NCBI GenBank assembly: GCA_023427085.1
Contig: JAEZBO010000267.1
Coordinates: 35,208 to 99,207 of the forward strand
Direction of reading: 5' to 3'
DNA: 64,000 nucleotides
Source: Pseudomonadota bacterium
GTDB taxonomy: Bacteria; Pseudomonadota; Gammaproteobacteria; Burkholderiales; Burkholderiaceae_B
The notes beneath the pieces are model-generated. The model was not told the DNA's origin, searched no databases, and saw only the letters and a program-made list of their open reading frames with translations. Positions 16,923 to 24,568 of the stretch are shown here, one piece after another. Every line of letters starts with the position of its first letter. The first letter of the stretch is position 1. The translations under genes and the position numbers were made by a program.

Positions 16923-17884
16923 GCCGAAGACACTGGCGCGACTGGCTGCGGTCCGGGGCGGGTCGGCACATGCTGGTCCTGTCGCTGGCGGCGTGCGCCG
17001 GCTTGCTGGCCGCGTGGTCGGCGGCGCGCCAGATACAAGGTCGCATGGACGATCTCACGCAACAGGCCCAGGTGCCGCTGGCCGACCGTCTGGTGGCGGC
17101 GCAGGATCTGCCGGAAGGCATCCGGCTGGATCCGGGCTCGCTGGCGGTGCGGGCGTTTCCGCAGGCCTGGATCAGCGCGGATGCCTTGCCTGCCGACGCG
17201 CAGGCGCAGCTCGACGGCAAGGTGTTGGCCCATGCGGTGCGCGGCGGCGACCCTGTCACGTTGGCGCATCTGGCGCAGCCGCGGCTGCTGTCCTTGTCGG
17301 CCCGCCTGGCGCCTGGGCGACGCGCCGTCAGTGTGCCCGCCAGTGATCTGGGCCTGGAGCCCGGCCTACTGTCGCCGGGTGACAAACTCGATATCTACGT
17401 GTCGTTCGACCGGCTGGACCAGCGCGTCACGGCGCCGCTGCTGCAAAGCGCCACGGTGATCGCGACCGGTACCCGGCAGGATGTCGATGCCGCGGCCAGC
17501 GAGACCGACTACGCCAGCGTGACGTTCGACCTGGCTCCGCCCGAGGCGGTCAAGCTGCTGGCGGCGCGTGAAAGCGGCAGTCTCACGTCGATTCTGCGCC
17601 ATCCTGACGACGTGGGCCCCGGCGGCGCGGTCGCAACGGGTGGCTTGGCCGCACTGCTGGGCATGCCGCCGCCCGCCGCCGCCAAGCCTGCGCCACAGGT
17701 GCTGTATGGCGACGCGCCCGGACTGTCATCCGAGCTCGCCACCGACTTCGCCAGCGAGTTCGCCCCCGAGCTGGCCATCGCACCGGATCAAGCCGACGGC
17801 GACATGTCGTCGTGGGCCGGCGCTGCGCGTCCGGCCGGGGCCGTCGCCCCACCAACGCCGCGCCGTGGACGGGGACAACGATGA
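16919..17884 (+). CDS. cpaB: Flp pilus assembly protein CpaB (SAF domain)
   Basis: CpaB/RcpC proteins act in the periplasm with the secretin in Tad pilus assembly. The 321-residue product has an N-terminal membrane anchor (residues ~18-36), a SAF domain (LVAAQDLPEGIRLDPGSLAVRAFP, residues ~58-81), and a downstream RcpC/CpaB domain with GRRAVSVPASDLGLEPGLLSPGDKLDIYVSF around residues ~139-169. The last ~110 residues are Ala/Pro-rich and likely disordered. ATG 16919 overlaps the previous stop; its own stop overlaps the cpaC start. Confidence 0.9.
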   Translation: MSRRHWRDWLRSGAGRHMLVLSLAACAGLLAAWSAARQIQGRMDDLTQQAQVPLADRLVAAQDLPEGIRLDPGSLAVRAFPQAWISADALPADAQAQLDGKVLAHAVRGGDPVTLAHLAQPRLLSLSARLAPGRRAVSVPASDLGLEPGLLSPGDKLDIYVSFDRLDQRVTAPLLQSATVIATGTRQDVDAAASETDYASVTFDLAPPEAVKLLAARESGSLTSILRHPDDVGPGGAVATGGLAALLGMPPPAAAKPAPQVLYGDAPGLSSELATDFASEFAPELAIAPDQADGDMSSWAGAARPAGAVAPPTPRRGRGQR

Positions 17885-19302
17885 CAGCGGCCCGTCTGTG
17901 CACGGTGTGGGCGCTGTTTGCATTGGTGCTCGGCGACGCCGGCCAGCCAGCTTGGCCCGGTACGCTCGAGCCCGAGCGCCTGATTCTGCAGGTGGGCGAA
18001 ACCGCCGTGCTGCAGGCCCAGGGCGTGCGCAGGGTGGCCGTCGGCGACAGCCAGGTGGTTCAGGCCACCACCGCCGACGAGCGGGAGGTCTTGGTGTTCG
18101 CGCGCGGCGCCGGCAGCACCTCGCTGCACGTCTGGACCGACAAAGGCGGCAGGCGTGCCTATGTCATCGACGTGGCGCCGGCCGGCATGCGGCGCGTGCG
18201 GCAAGAACTCGACGCATTGCTGGCGCAGACGCCCGGCGCCCGCAGCCGCACGGTCGGTGAAAAAATCGTGATCGAGGGTGAAGGCATCTCCGATGCCGAC
18301 CAGGCGCGCATCGCTGCGTTGGCACAGCGCTATCCCGAGGTGATCGACTTCACCAGCCGGGTGGGCTGGGACAGCATGGTGATGCTGGATGTTCAGGTCA
18401 TCGAAGTCCCCAGTTCGCGCCTGCGAGAGCTCGGTGTGCGCTGGGATGGCACGGCGCTGGGCGGCGTGCAGGCAGGGCTGGCCTGGGAGGCCGCCAGCCG
18501 CGGTGTGACGGCGCCGCCGGGCGAGCCGCCGCTGGCGGCGGGCTATCCCGCGCGGCCCATGGTCGGTTATTTCGGTCTGAACGCCGTGCTGCCCGCGCGC
18601 CTGCAGGCCCTGGCGCAGAGTGGCGAGGCAGTGGTGCTGGCGCAGCCGCAACTGATGGCGCGCAGTGGGTCGACGGCCACGTTCCTGGCAGGGGGCGAGG
18701 TCCCTTATGCGACCACCGACCAAGAGGGGCGCTCGACCACGGTGTTCAAACCTTACGGCGTGTCCTTGTCCATCACGCCACGTGCCGAGCGCAACGGTAC
18801 GGTGCGCTCCCGCATCGACGTCGAGGTCAGCTCTGTCGACGCCTCGGTCAGCACCCCATCCGGCCCGGCCCTGAGCATTCGCCGCGCCAGTACCGAGTTC
18901 AACGTGCGTTCGGGCCACACCCTGGTTCTGGGCGGCTTCATCTCGCGCGAGCAATCGCGCGACATCTCGCAGGTGCCCGGTCTGGGCAGCCTGCCGGTGC
19001 TGGGCGCCTTGTTCCGGTCCGAACGATTCCAGCAACGCGAGACCGAGCTGGCGATCTTTGTGACGCCGGTGCTGGTCGGGCAAGATGATCCCGACATGGC
19101 CGAGCGAGTGCGGCGCGGCCGCGCGGAAATCGATGGCGTGTTCACCGAGACGCCGCGCATCAACGGGCCGATCCGGGGCTACACCGGCCCGGCCGATGCA
19201 GCCGCTTTGCCGGACCGGCCGGCCTGGGATCCCTATCGCGACCCTGGCTCGCAGTGGCAGGCCGAGCCCCCAAGCCAGAGTCCATTCGATGTCAGGAGCT
19301 GA
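17881..19302 (+). CDS. cpaC: Tad pilus secretin (CpaC/RcpA)
   Basis: This outer-membrane secretin forms the channel through which the pilus leaves the cell. The 473-residue protein has a signal peptide (residues 1-~25), an N-terminal pilus-secretin domain (residues ~30-105, RLILQVGETAVLQAQGVRRVAVGD), a BON/N1-like part, and the C-terminal secretin domain with VMLDVQVIEVPSSRLRELGVRW, AQPQLMARSG and the end block SGHTLVLGGFISREQSRDISQVPGLGSLPVLGALFRS. It is of normal length. Stop and start codons overlap with cpaB (atga at 17881). Confidence 0.94.
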   Translation: MTAARLCTVWALFALVLGDAGQPAWPGTLEPERLILQVGETAVLQAQGVRRVAVGDSQVVQATTADEREVLVFARGAGSTSLHVWTDKGGRRAYVIDVAPAGMRRVRQELDALLAQTPGARSRTVGEKIVIEGEGISDADQARIAALAQRYPEVIDFTSRVGWDSMVMLDVQVIEVPSSRLRELGVRWDGTALGGVQAGLAWEAASRGVTAPPGEPPLAAGYPARPMVGYFGLNAVLPARLQALAQSGEAVVLAQPQLMARSGSTATFLAGGEVPYATTDQEGRSTTVFKPYGVSLSITPRAERNGTVRSRIDVEVSSVDASVSTPSGPALSIRRASTEFNVRSGHTLVLGGFISREQSRDISQVPGLGSLPVLGALFRSERFQQRETELAIFVTPVLVGQDDPDMAERVRRGRAEIDGVFTETPRINGPIRGYTGPADAAALPDRPAWDPYRDPGSQWQAEPPSQSPFDVRS

Positions 19303-19306
19303 TCTC

Positions 19307-21460
19307 ATGATTTCCGACCCTAGCCGGGCAGCCGGGTATGCAACCGCCGACGACGCGGCGGCACGCTTGCGTCTGCACCTGCAGTTCCAGGATGGCAGGC
19401 AACGCACCGAAGTCGTACGGGTGCCGTGCACGATCGGCCGGGATGCCGGCTGCGACGTCAGGATCCGGCATTGGCGCGTCGCGCGCGTGCACGCTCGGCT
19501 CGACAGCGTCGAAGCGGGCGCATTGATCGAGGACCTGGGCTCCCTGGCGGGCACCACGGTCAATGGCCGGCGGGTGGCTCGTCATGCGCCGCTGGCGCCC
19601 AGGGACGCCATCGTCATCGGGCCGTGCCTGATCCGGGTCGAAGTCCTGTCGGCCCAGGCCGATGGCGCCTTTGACGAGTTGGTGCAGGCAAAGCCGGCCG
19701 CAGAATTCCGCCGCGCCGTCCAAGATGCCGTTGCCCACGGGCGTGACGGGTCGGCCTTCGCGGCAGCGAACCACCTGGCAGCGGAAACGAATACGGCCTG
19801 CGCCTCGGACGAGTGGGGGGCGCCGGGCCTGATCGCATCGCCATACCGCCGTGGGGTCGATAGTCGTCGCGCGGGTGCGCGGCGAACTCAACAGGACTCG
19901 ACTGGCGCTGACCGCCATGTCGGCGGGGCAGCATCGGTCGCCGCCGCTGCGGACGCTATCGATGGCGCCACCGTGGCGGCGTGGGCTGCTTCCAAGGACG
20001 GCGCTCCGGCGCGCGTCGGAGCGTTCGATCCGTCTGGGTTACAGCCTGCCTCGCAGTCGTCCGCGACCGCGATGGTCGAGTGCGCGAGCCCCGCCACGCT
20101 GGCCGCTGCCGCTGCCGCTGCCGGTGCCGCTACCGCTACTGCTACCGCTGCCGCTACTGGTGCCGCTACCGCTGCCGCGAGCCTGTGCCGCCAGCGCGAC
20201 GAACTGCGCCATGCCTTGTTGCAGGCGCTCGACCTGCGCCGCCGCGACGTTGCCAACATGAGCGACGCGATGCTGCGTGCCGAGGCCGCCGGCGTGCTGG
20301 ACGGCATCGTCACGGGCCTGCCCGAGGCGGGACGGCCCGCCGCCGATCTCGTCAGGGACGTGCTCGACGAGGCAGTGGGGCTGGGGCCGCTCGAACGCCT
20401 GATCGAGGATGCCGCGGTGACCGAGGTGATGGTCAACCGCTACGACCAGATCTACGTCGAACGCGCGGGCCGGCTCGAGCCGCACGATGCGGTGTTCAGC
20501 AGCGAACAATCTTTGCTCGGCGTGATCGAAAAGATCGTGACGCCGCTGGGACGCCGGATCGACGAAAGTTCACCGATGGTCGACGCCCGCCTGCCCGATG
20601 GCTCGCGGGTGCATGCGATCATCGCGCCGGTGGCGCTCAAAGGGGCCGCGCTGACCTTGCGCAAGTTTCCGCAACGTCGGCCCACGATGCAGGACCTGCT
20701 CGCCGCCGGGGCCTTCGATGCCCGCATGGCCGATTTCCTCGCGCTGTGCGTCAGGCATCGCAAGAACCTTGTGGTGGCAGGCGGCACCGGCTCGGGCAAG
20801 ACCACGTTGATCAACGTGCTGTCGCACTGCGTGCCCGAAGGCGAACGCATCGTCACGATCGAGGACGCCGCCGAGCTTCGGCTGCAGCATCGCCATCTGA
20901 TCGCGCTCGAGGCGCGGCCGCCCAATCTCGAAGGCAAGGGCGGCGTCAGCATCCGCGAGCTGGTCCGCAATGCGCTGCGCATGCGCCCTGATCGCATCAT
21001 CGTCGGCGAATGCCGCGGCGCCGAAGCCTTCGACATGCTGGCCGCGATGAACACCGGCCACGAAGGTTCGCTGACCAGCCTGCATGCGAACAATCCCCGC
21101 GATGCGCTGGCCCGGCTCGAGACCATGATCCTGATGGCCGGCATGTCCTTGCCCTTGCAGGCGGTGCGCGAGCACATCGCCTCGAGCATCGACCTGATCG
21201 TGCAGCAGGCGCGGCTGCCCTCCGGCCGACGGCTGATCAGCGCGATCGTCGAGGTCACCGGTATCGAAAGCGCCTGCATCCAGCTGCAGGAGATCTATCG
21301 CTACGATCGCCGCGACGACGTGTTCCGGGCCAGTGGCCTGGTGCCGGATTTTGTCGATCTCTGGCGCGAGCAGGGCCTGGCCTGCGACATGTCCCTGTTC
21401 GGTCCCGAGCCGTCGGCAGGGCACACGCAAGCGCTGCCGGGCGAGGCAGCGGCATGCTGA
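19307..21460 (+). CDS. FHA-domain plus CpaF/TadA-type secretion ATPase
   Basis: The 717-residue protein fuses two modules. Residues ~15-115 look like a forkhead-associated domain: TIGRDAGCDVRI, the R-x-H of VARVHARLD, and GTTVNGRRV fit the phosphothreonine-binding fold. Residues ~340-690 are a CpaF/TadA ATPase with Walker A GGTGSGKTT (~492-500), Asp and His boxes, and RPDRIIVGECRG. Between them is a ~220-residue Ala-rich linker containing a hexanucleotide repeat. TadA powers pilus polymerisation at the inner membrane; the FHA part could tie it to Ser/Thr phosphorylation. The ATG at 19307 has aggag at 19293-19297; a further in-frame ATG at 19289 is possible. Typical TadA is ~430-480 residues without FHA. 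Confidence 0.9.
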   Translation: MISDPSRAAGYATADDAAARLRLHLQFQDGRQRTEVVRVPCTIGRDAGCDVRIRHWRVARVHARLDSVEAGALIEDLGSLAGTTVNGRRVARHAPLAPRDAIVIGPCLIRVEVLSAQADGAFDELVQAKPAAEFRRAVQDAVAHGRDGSAFAAANHLAAETNTACASDEWGAPGLIASPYRRGVDSRRAGARRTQQDSTGADRHVGGAASVAAAADAIDGATVAAWAASKDGAPARVGAFDPSGLQPASQSSATAMVECASPATLAAAAAAAGAATATATAAATGAATAAASLCRQRDELRHALLQALDLRRRDVANMSDAMLRAEAAGVLDGIVTGLPEAGRPAADLVRDVLDEAVGLGPLERLIEDAAVTEVMVNRYDQIYVERAGRLEPHDAVFSSEQSLLGVIEKIVTPLGRRIDESSPMVDARLPDGSRVHAIIAPVALKGAALTLRKFPQRRPTMQDLLAAGAFDARMADFLALCVRHRKNLVVAGGTGSGKTTLINVLSHCVPEGERIVTIEDAAELRLQHRHLIALEARPPNLEGKGGVSIRELVRNALRMRPDRIIVGECRGAEAFDMLAAMNTGHEGSLTSLHANNPRDALARLETMILMAGMSLPLQAVREHIASSIDLIVQQARLPSGRRLISAIVEVTGIESACIQLQEIYRYDRRDDVFRASGLVPDFVDLWREQGLACDMSLFGPEPSAGHTQALPGEAAAC
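20103..20178 (+). repeat. Degenerate gccgct/accgct hexanucleotide repeat in the FHA-ATPase gene
   Basis: About twelve imperfect 6-bp units encode an Ala/Thr run in the linker between the FHA and ATPase domains. The unit is a multiple of three, so length changes alter the linker but not the frame. Confidence 0.8.
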
Positions 21461-22299
21461 GTCTGACCTTGCTCGCGGGCGCGCTGGCGGCCGGCTTGCT
21501 GGCGTGGCTGGCGCAGGCTTGGGCGCAACAGGGCTGGAAGCACTATCGCCAGGTCTTCACCACCGAGGCCAGGCTGCGCCTGAGCGAGTTCTTCGTATTC
21601 ATCGACCCGTTGCCGCTGTGGCTGTTGACGATCGGCCTGTGCGGGGTGTCAGCCTTGATCGCGTACGCGGCGAGCGGCAGCATCGCGCTGGCGGGCATCT
21701 GGGCCGGGCTGGGTCTGGCAATGCCGCGCTGGCTGGCCGCGCGCGCCCGGCGCCTGCGTCGCGGGCGCTTCGACGAGCAACTGCCGACCGCACTGTTGTC
21801 GATGGCCTGGACCTTGCGCGCGGGGGCCAGTCTGCCGGTCGCGCTGCGTGCCGTCGTCGCGCAAGGTGAGGTGCCGCTCGCGCAAGAGTTCGGCTTGCTG
21901 CTGCGCGAACAGCGCATGGGCATTGCGCTCGATCAATGTCTGGCGCAACTGCACCAAAGGATGCCGACCGAGGCCTGCGGCCTGATGTGTGCTGCGTTGC
22001 GGATCGCCTCGCGTACCGGCGGCAACCTGTCCGACGCGCTCGAACGCATGTCGGTGAACCTGCAGGCACGTCTGCTGATCCATCGCCGTATCCATGCGCT
22101 GACCTCGCAGGGCCGTTTGCAGGCGTGGGTGGTCGGGGCCTTGCCGCTGTTGTTGCTGGCCGTGCTCGACAAGCTCGAGCCGCAGGCGATGGCGCCTCTG
22201 TGGAGCACGCCGGCGGGCTGGTCGGTGCTGGGCCTGGTGCTGGTGCTCGAGCTGGCCGGCATCGCGATGATCCGGCGATTGACGCGTATCGAGGTCTAG
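21454..22299 (+). CDS. tadB: Tad pilus inner-membrane platform protein TadB
   Basis: TadB is one of two GspF-like platform proteins of Tad systems. The 281-residue protein has N-terminal hydrophobic segments (residues ~4-22 and ~48-85), a cytoplasmic type II secretion F domain (residues ~108-235; QLPTALLSMAWTLRAGASLPVALRAV and SRTGGNLSDALERMS), and two C-terminal helices. Its start overlaps the ATPase stop by 7 bp and tadC begins right at its end, so the three are coupled. Typical TadB is ~300-320 residues, so this copy is slightly short. Confidence 0.88.
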   Translation: MLSLTLLAGALAAGLLAWLAQAWAQQGWKHYRQVFTTEARLRLSEFFVFIDPLPLWLLTIGLCGVSALIAYAASGSIALAGIWAGLGLAMPRWLAARARRLRRGRFDEQLPTALLSMAWTLRAGASLPVALRAVVAQGEVPLAQEFGLLLREQRMGIALDQCLAQLHQRMPTEACGLMCAALRIASRTGGNLSDALERMSVNLQARLLIHRRIHALTSQGRLQAWVVGALPLLLLAVLDKLEPQAMAPLWSTPAGWSVLGLVLVLELAGIAMIRRLTRIEV

Positions 22300-23211
22300 A
22301 TGACAGCCGCGACGGAGTGGGCCATGAGCTGGGCGACGCTGAGCGTGATGGCGACCGGTGTCGCGGTGTTGCTGGCGACTTACTGGTTGTGCTGGCCCTG
22401 GCGGCGGTCAGCGCAGCAACCCGCCGCGCCGTTCGAGCTGTCGCCGCCATGGCGCTTGGCGTGGCCTTGGCTGGACGCATGCGCGGCGCCAGCCTTGCGC
22501 GGGCTCGGCTGGCGCCGGCGCGAGCGGCTCGAGCGCGCCATCGAACGGGCAGGCCTGGCGAGTCGGCTGCCGCTGGGGCATCTGGTCGCGGCGCAATGGC
22601 TGGCCGGTGTCGTCGCCGCGGCAACTGCCGCCGGGGTCGCGGGGCTGGCCGGCTGGTGGGACGGCAGCGGCGCGGCGCTGGGCTGGACCGTGGCGGCTGC
22701 GGGCGCCTTGGCGGCCAGTCTGCCTCTTCGGTGGCTGAGCAACCTGCGCAGGCAGCGGTCGCGCCGCATGCTGCGCGAACTGCCTTTTCTGCTGGACATG
22801 ATCACGCTCTGCATGGACGCCGGCCTGAATGTCCATGGCGCCTTGCAGCAGGCGGTCGAACGTGGGCCATCGGGGCCGCTTCGCGATGAGTTCCAGATCG
22901 TGCTGGCCGATGTGCGGGCCAGCCGCGGTCGCCACGAAGCGCTCCAGGCGCTGGCCGACCGTGTCGGGCTGCCGGCCGTGCAAGGGCTGGTCGCGGCGAT
23001 CGTGCAGGCCGACACATTGGGCATGAGCCTGGGGCCGGTGCTGCATGCGCAATCCGAGCGCCAACGCAGCGAACGCCTGTTGCGTGCCGAACAGCAGGCG
23101 CTCGAGGCACCGGTAAAAATGCTGTTCCCACTGATCGTCTTCATCTTCCCTTGCACCTTCCTGGTACTCGGGTTTCCGATCGTCCAGCGTCTGCTGCAGG
23201 TGGCGGGATGA
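22300..23211 (+). CDS. tadC: Tad pilus inner-membrane platform protein TadC
   Basis: The second GspF-like platform protein, 303 residues. Membrane helices lie at ~10-25, ~85-125 and at the C-terminus (MLFPLIVFIFPCTFLVLGFPIV, ~273-294). The F domain shows ELPFLLDMITLCMDAGLNVHGALQQAV and IVQADTLGMSLGPVLHAQSERQRSERLLRAEQQA, classic for TadC. The ATG at 22300 abuts the tadB stop; an ATG at 22324 with ggag at 22315 is an alternative. The downstream DUF192 gene overlaps by 4 bp. Confidence 0.9.
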   Translation: MTAATEWAMSWATLSVMATGVAVLLATYWLCWPWRRSAQQPAAPFELSPPWRLAWPWLDACAAPALRGLGWRRRERLERAIERAGLASRLPLGHLVAAQWLAGVVAAATAAGVAGLAGWWDGSGAALGWTVAAAGALAASLPLRWLSNLRRQRSRRMLRELPFLLDMITLCMDAGLNVHGALQQAVERGPSGPLRDEFQIVLADVRASRGRHEALQALADRVGLPAVQGLVAAIVQADTLGMSLGPVLHAQSERQRSERLLRAEQQALEAPVKMLFPLIVFIFPCTFLVLGFPIVQRLLQVAG

Positions 23212-24515
23212 GCCGCGCGCTGGTCTTGCGCGAAGCCACCGGCGTCTGGCAGCGAATGGGGGGCTGGTTCTGGCGCGCGCCGCGCAATGGTCACGAGGGT
23301 TTGTGGCTGCGGCCTTGCTGGGCCATCCATACCTGCGGGATGCGTCGGCCGATCGCGGTCTGCTTTTTGGACGCCGAAGGCCGGCTGCTGCGCTGCGTCA
23401 GCAAGTTGCCGGCTTGGCGCGTCGCAGCTTGCAAGAAGGCATCCTCTGTCGTCGAGCTGCTGCCGGGCGCACTGGCTGCGCGGCGAGGCGGGCCGGCGCG
23501 GGTCGAGCAGGCGGTGCGGCTGGCCTTGTCAGCGTGCGGCCGGCGTCACCGATCCGAATCCGGGGGTGGCTCAGTGGCGGGCAGGGTCGTCGCGCCTGGT
23601 GTCGCCAGGCTCGGGGCTCGTATCCGCATGCGTCGTATCGCCGTCCGCGCGCGTCGTATCGCCGTCAGGGCGCGTCGCGGCATTGTCGGCGTGCGTCGCG
23701 TCGCTGTCGGAGCGCTTCGTGTCGTCCACCGGTTGTGCCTCATCGGCGTCGACCGCCTGGTCCGGCGGCGTGCCGTCGTAGTCGTCACGCGTGCCCAGAA
23801 ACACAGACGCATAGTTGGTGTACAGGCTGCAGTAGATCACCGCGCCCAGCACGATGTTGAGCGGCGTGCGCAGCGTCAGCACCCACTGCCCGGGCACGCC
23901 CATGACCACCAGCAATACACCGATCAGCTCGAGCGCCATAAAGGCGCCGCCGACCACCACGCCGTAGACCAGAAAGGCCCACTTGTTGCGCCAACAGGCC
24001 ACGGTCGAATAGAACAGCGACTGCACCAGCCGCGTGTCGTGGAAGGCCACCAGCGGCGGGGCGTACCAGAACAGCGTCGCCAGGATGATGTACAGCACGC
24101 CGAAGATGATCAGCGGTGCGCGCACCGCCATCATCAGCGGCAAGGGGTCGTCGCTGCTCATGGCGGTGTCGACCGCCACCCGCAAGGTATCGGCGTAGGG
24201 CAGAAACGCCGCCAGGCCGGCCAGCAGGCTCAGACCCATGAACAGGCTGCCCAGGCCGGTCAGCTTCTTGAAGACGCCGGGCCGTTGCAGCGGCTCGGAC
24301 CATTGCCCCAGCTGCATCGTCTGGCCTTCGCTGATGCGCCGCGCCGCGGCGATGCTGATGACCGTGACGACGGGCATCAGCGCCATGAACAGCAGTGGTC
24401 CGATGGGGGCGAGCGCGGCAGCGACCATCATGACCAGGCCGACCAGCATGGCCCAGGTGAACATGGCCAGCGGTTGGCGCCGGAACAGGATCCAGCCGTC
24501 CAGGGCCCAACGTAA
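23208..24515 (+). CDS. DUF192 protein of the Tad cluster, reading frame with no stop through the opposite gene
   Basis: Residues ~1-115 match DUF192: GHEGLWLRPCWAIHTCGMRRPIAVCFLDAEGRLLRCVSKLPAW is the conserved core (family consensus has HT-F/x-GM-R-PID). DUF192 genes often end tad clusters; the function is unknown. ATG 23208 overlaps the tadC stop (atga). The frame then stays open to 24515, about 940 bp antisense to a clearly real membrane-protein gene (23571-24548). The predicted tail is Arg/Val/His-rich and has no family resemblance, so I consider it a by-product: the original stop was probably lost where a 21-bp repeat array of the opposite gene begins. A real gene end near 23570 is expected by family length (~120-150 residues). 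Confidence 0.55.
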   Translation: MSRALVLREATGVWQRMGGWFWRAPRNGHEGLWLRPCWAIHTCGMRRPIAVCFLDAEGRLLRCVSKLPAWRVAACKKASSVVELLPGALAARRGGPARVEQAVRLALSACGRRHRSESGGGSVAGRVVAPGVARLGARIRMRRIAVRARRIAVRARRGIVGVRRVAVGALRVVHRLCLIGVDRLVRRRAVVVVTRAQKHRRIVGVQAAVDHRAQHDVERRAQRQHPLPGHAHDHQQYTDQLERHKGAADHHAVDQKGPLVAPTGHGRIEQRLHQPRVVEGHQRRGVPEQRRQDDVQHAEDDQRCAHRHHQRQGVVAAHGGVDRHPQGIGVGQKRRQAGQQAQTHEQAAQAGQLLEDAGPLQRLGPLPQLHRLAFADAPRRGDADDRDDGHQRHEQQWSDGGERGSDHHDQADQHGPGEHGQRLAPEQDPAVQGPT

Positions 24516-24548
24516 ACCGGCCAGGGCGGGGAGGTTAGCAGCTTGCAT
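23571..24548 (-). CDS. BPSS1780-like integral membrane protein with heptapeptide-repeat tail
   Basis: The 325-residue protein has about six to seven hydrophobic segments between residues 25 and 255 (e.g. MFTWAMLVGLVMMVAAALA, LLFMALMPVVTVISIAAA, LIIFGVLYIILATLFWY) in the pattern of the BPSS1780 family of betaproteobacterial membrane proteins of unknown function. Residues ~262-325 form a hydrophilic Asp/Thr tail with five degenerate heptads (T-R-A-D-G-D-T type), encoded by 21-bp repeats. It is 20 bp downstream of thrB on the same strand and probably shares its transcript. Confidence 0.85.
   Translation of the reverse strand: MQAANLPALAGLRWALDGWILFRRQPLAMFTWAMLVGLVMMVAAALAPIGPLLFMALMPVVTVISIAAARRISEGQTMQLGQWSEPLQRPGVFKKLTGLGSLFMGLSLLAGLAAFLPYADTLRVAVDTAMSSDDPLPLMMAVRAPLIIFGVLYIILATLFWYAPPLVAFHDTRLVQSLFYSTVACWRNKWAFLVYGVVVGGAFMALELIGVLLVVMGVPGQWVLTLRTPLNIVLGAVIYCSLYTNYASVFLGTRDDYDGTPPDQAVDADEAQPVDDTKRSDSDATHADNAATRPDGDTTRADGDTTHADTSPEPGDTRRDDPARH
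23623..23727 (-). repeat. 21-bp minisatellite, five degenerate units
   Basis: Units start at 23623, 23644, 23665, 23686 and 23707. They encode heptapeptides of the form T-[HR]-[AP]-D-[GN]-[DA]-[TA] at the C-terminus of the membrane protein. The first two units are nearly identical. Confidence 0.85.
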
Positions 24549-24568
24549 GCGTGGGCGAATCTATCAGG

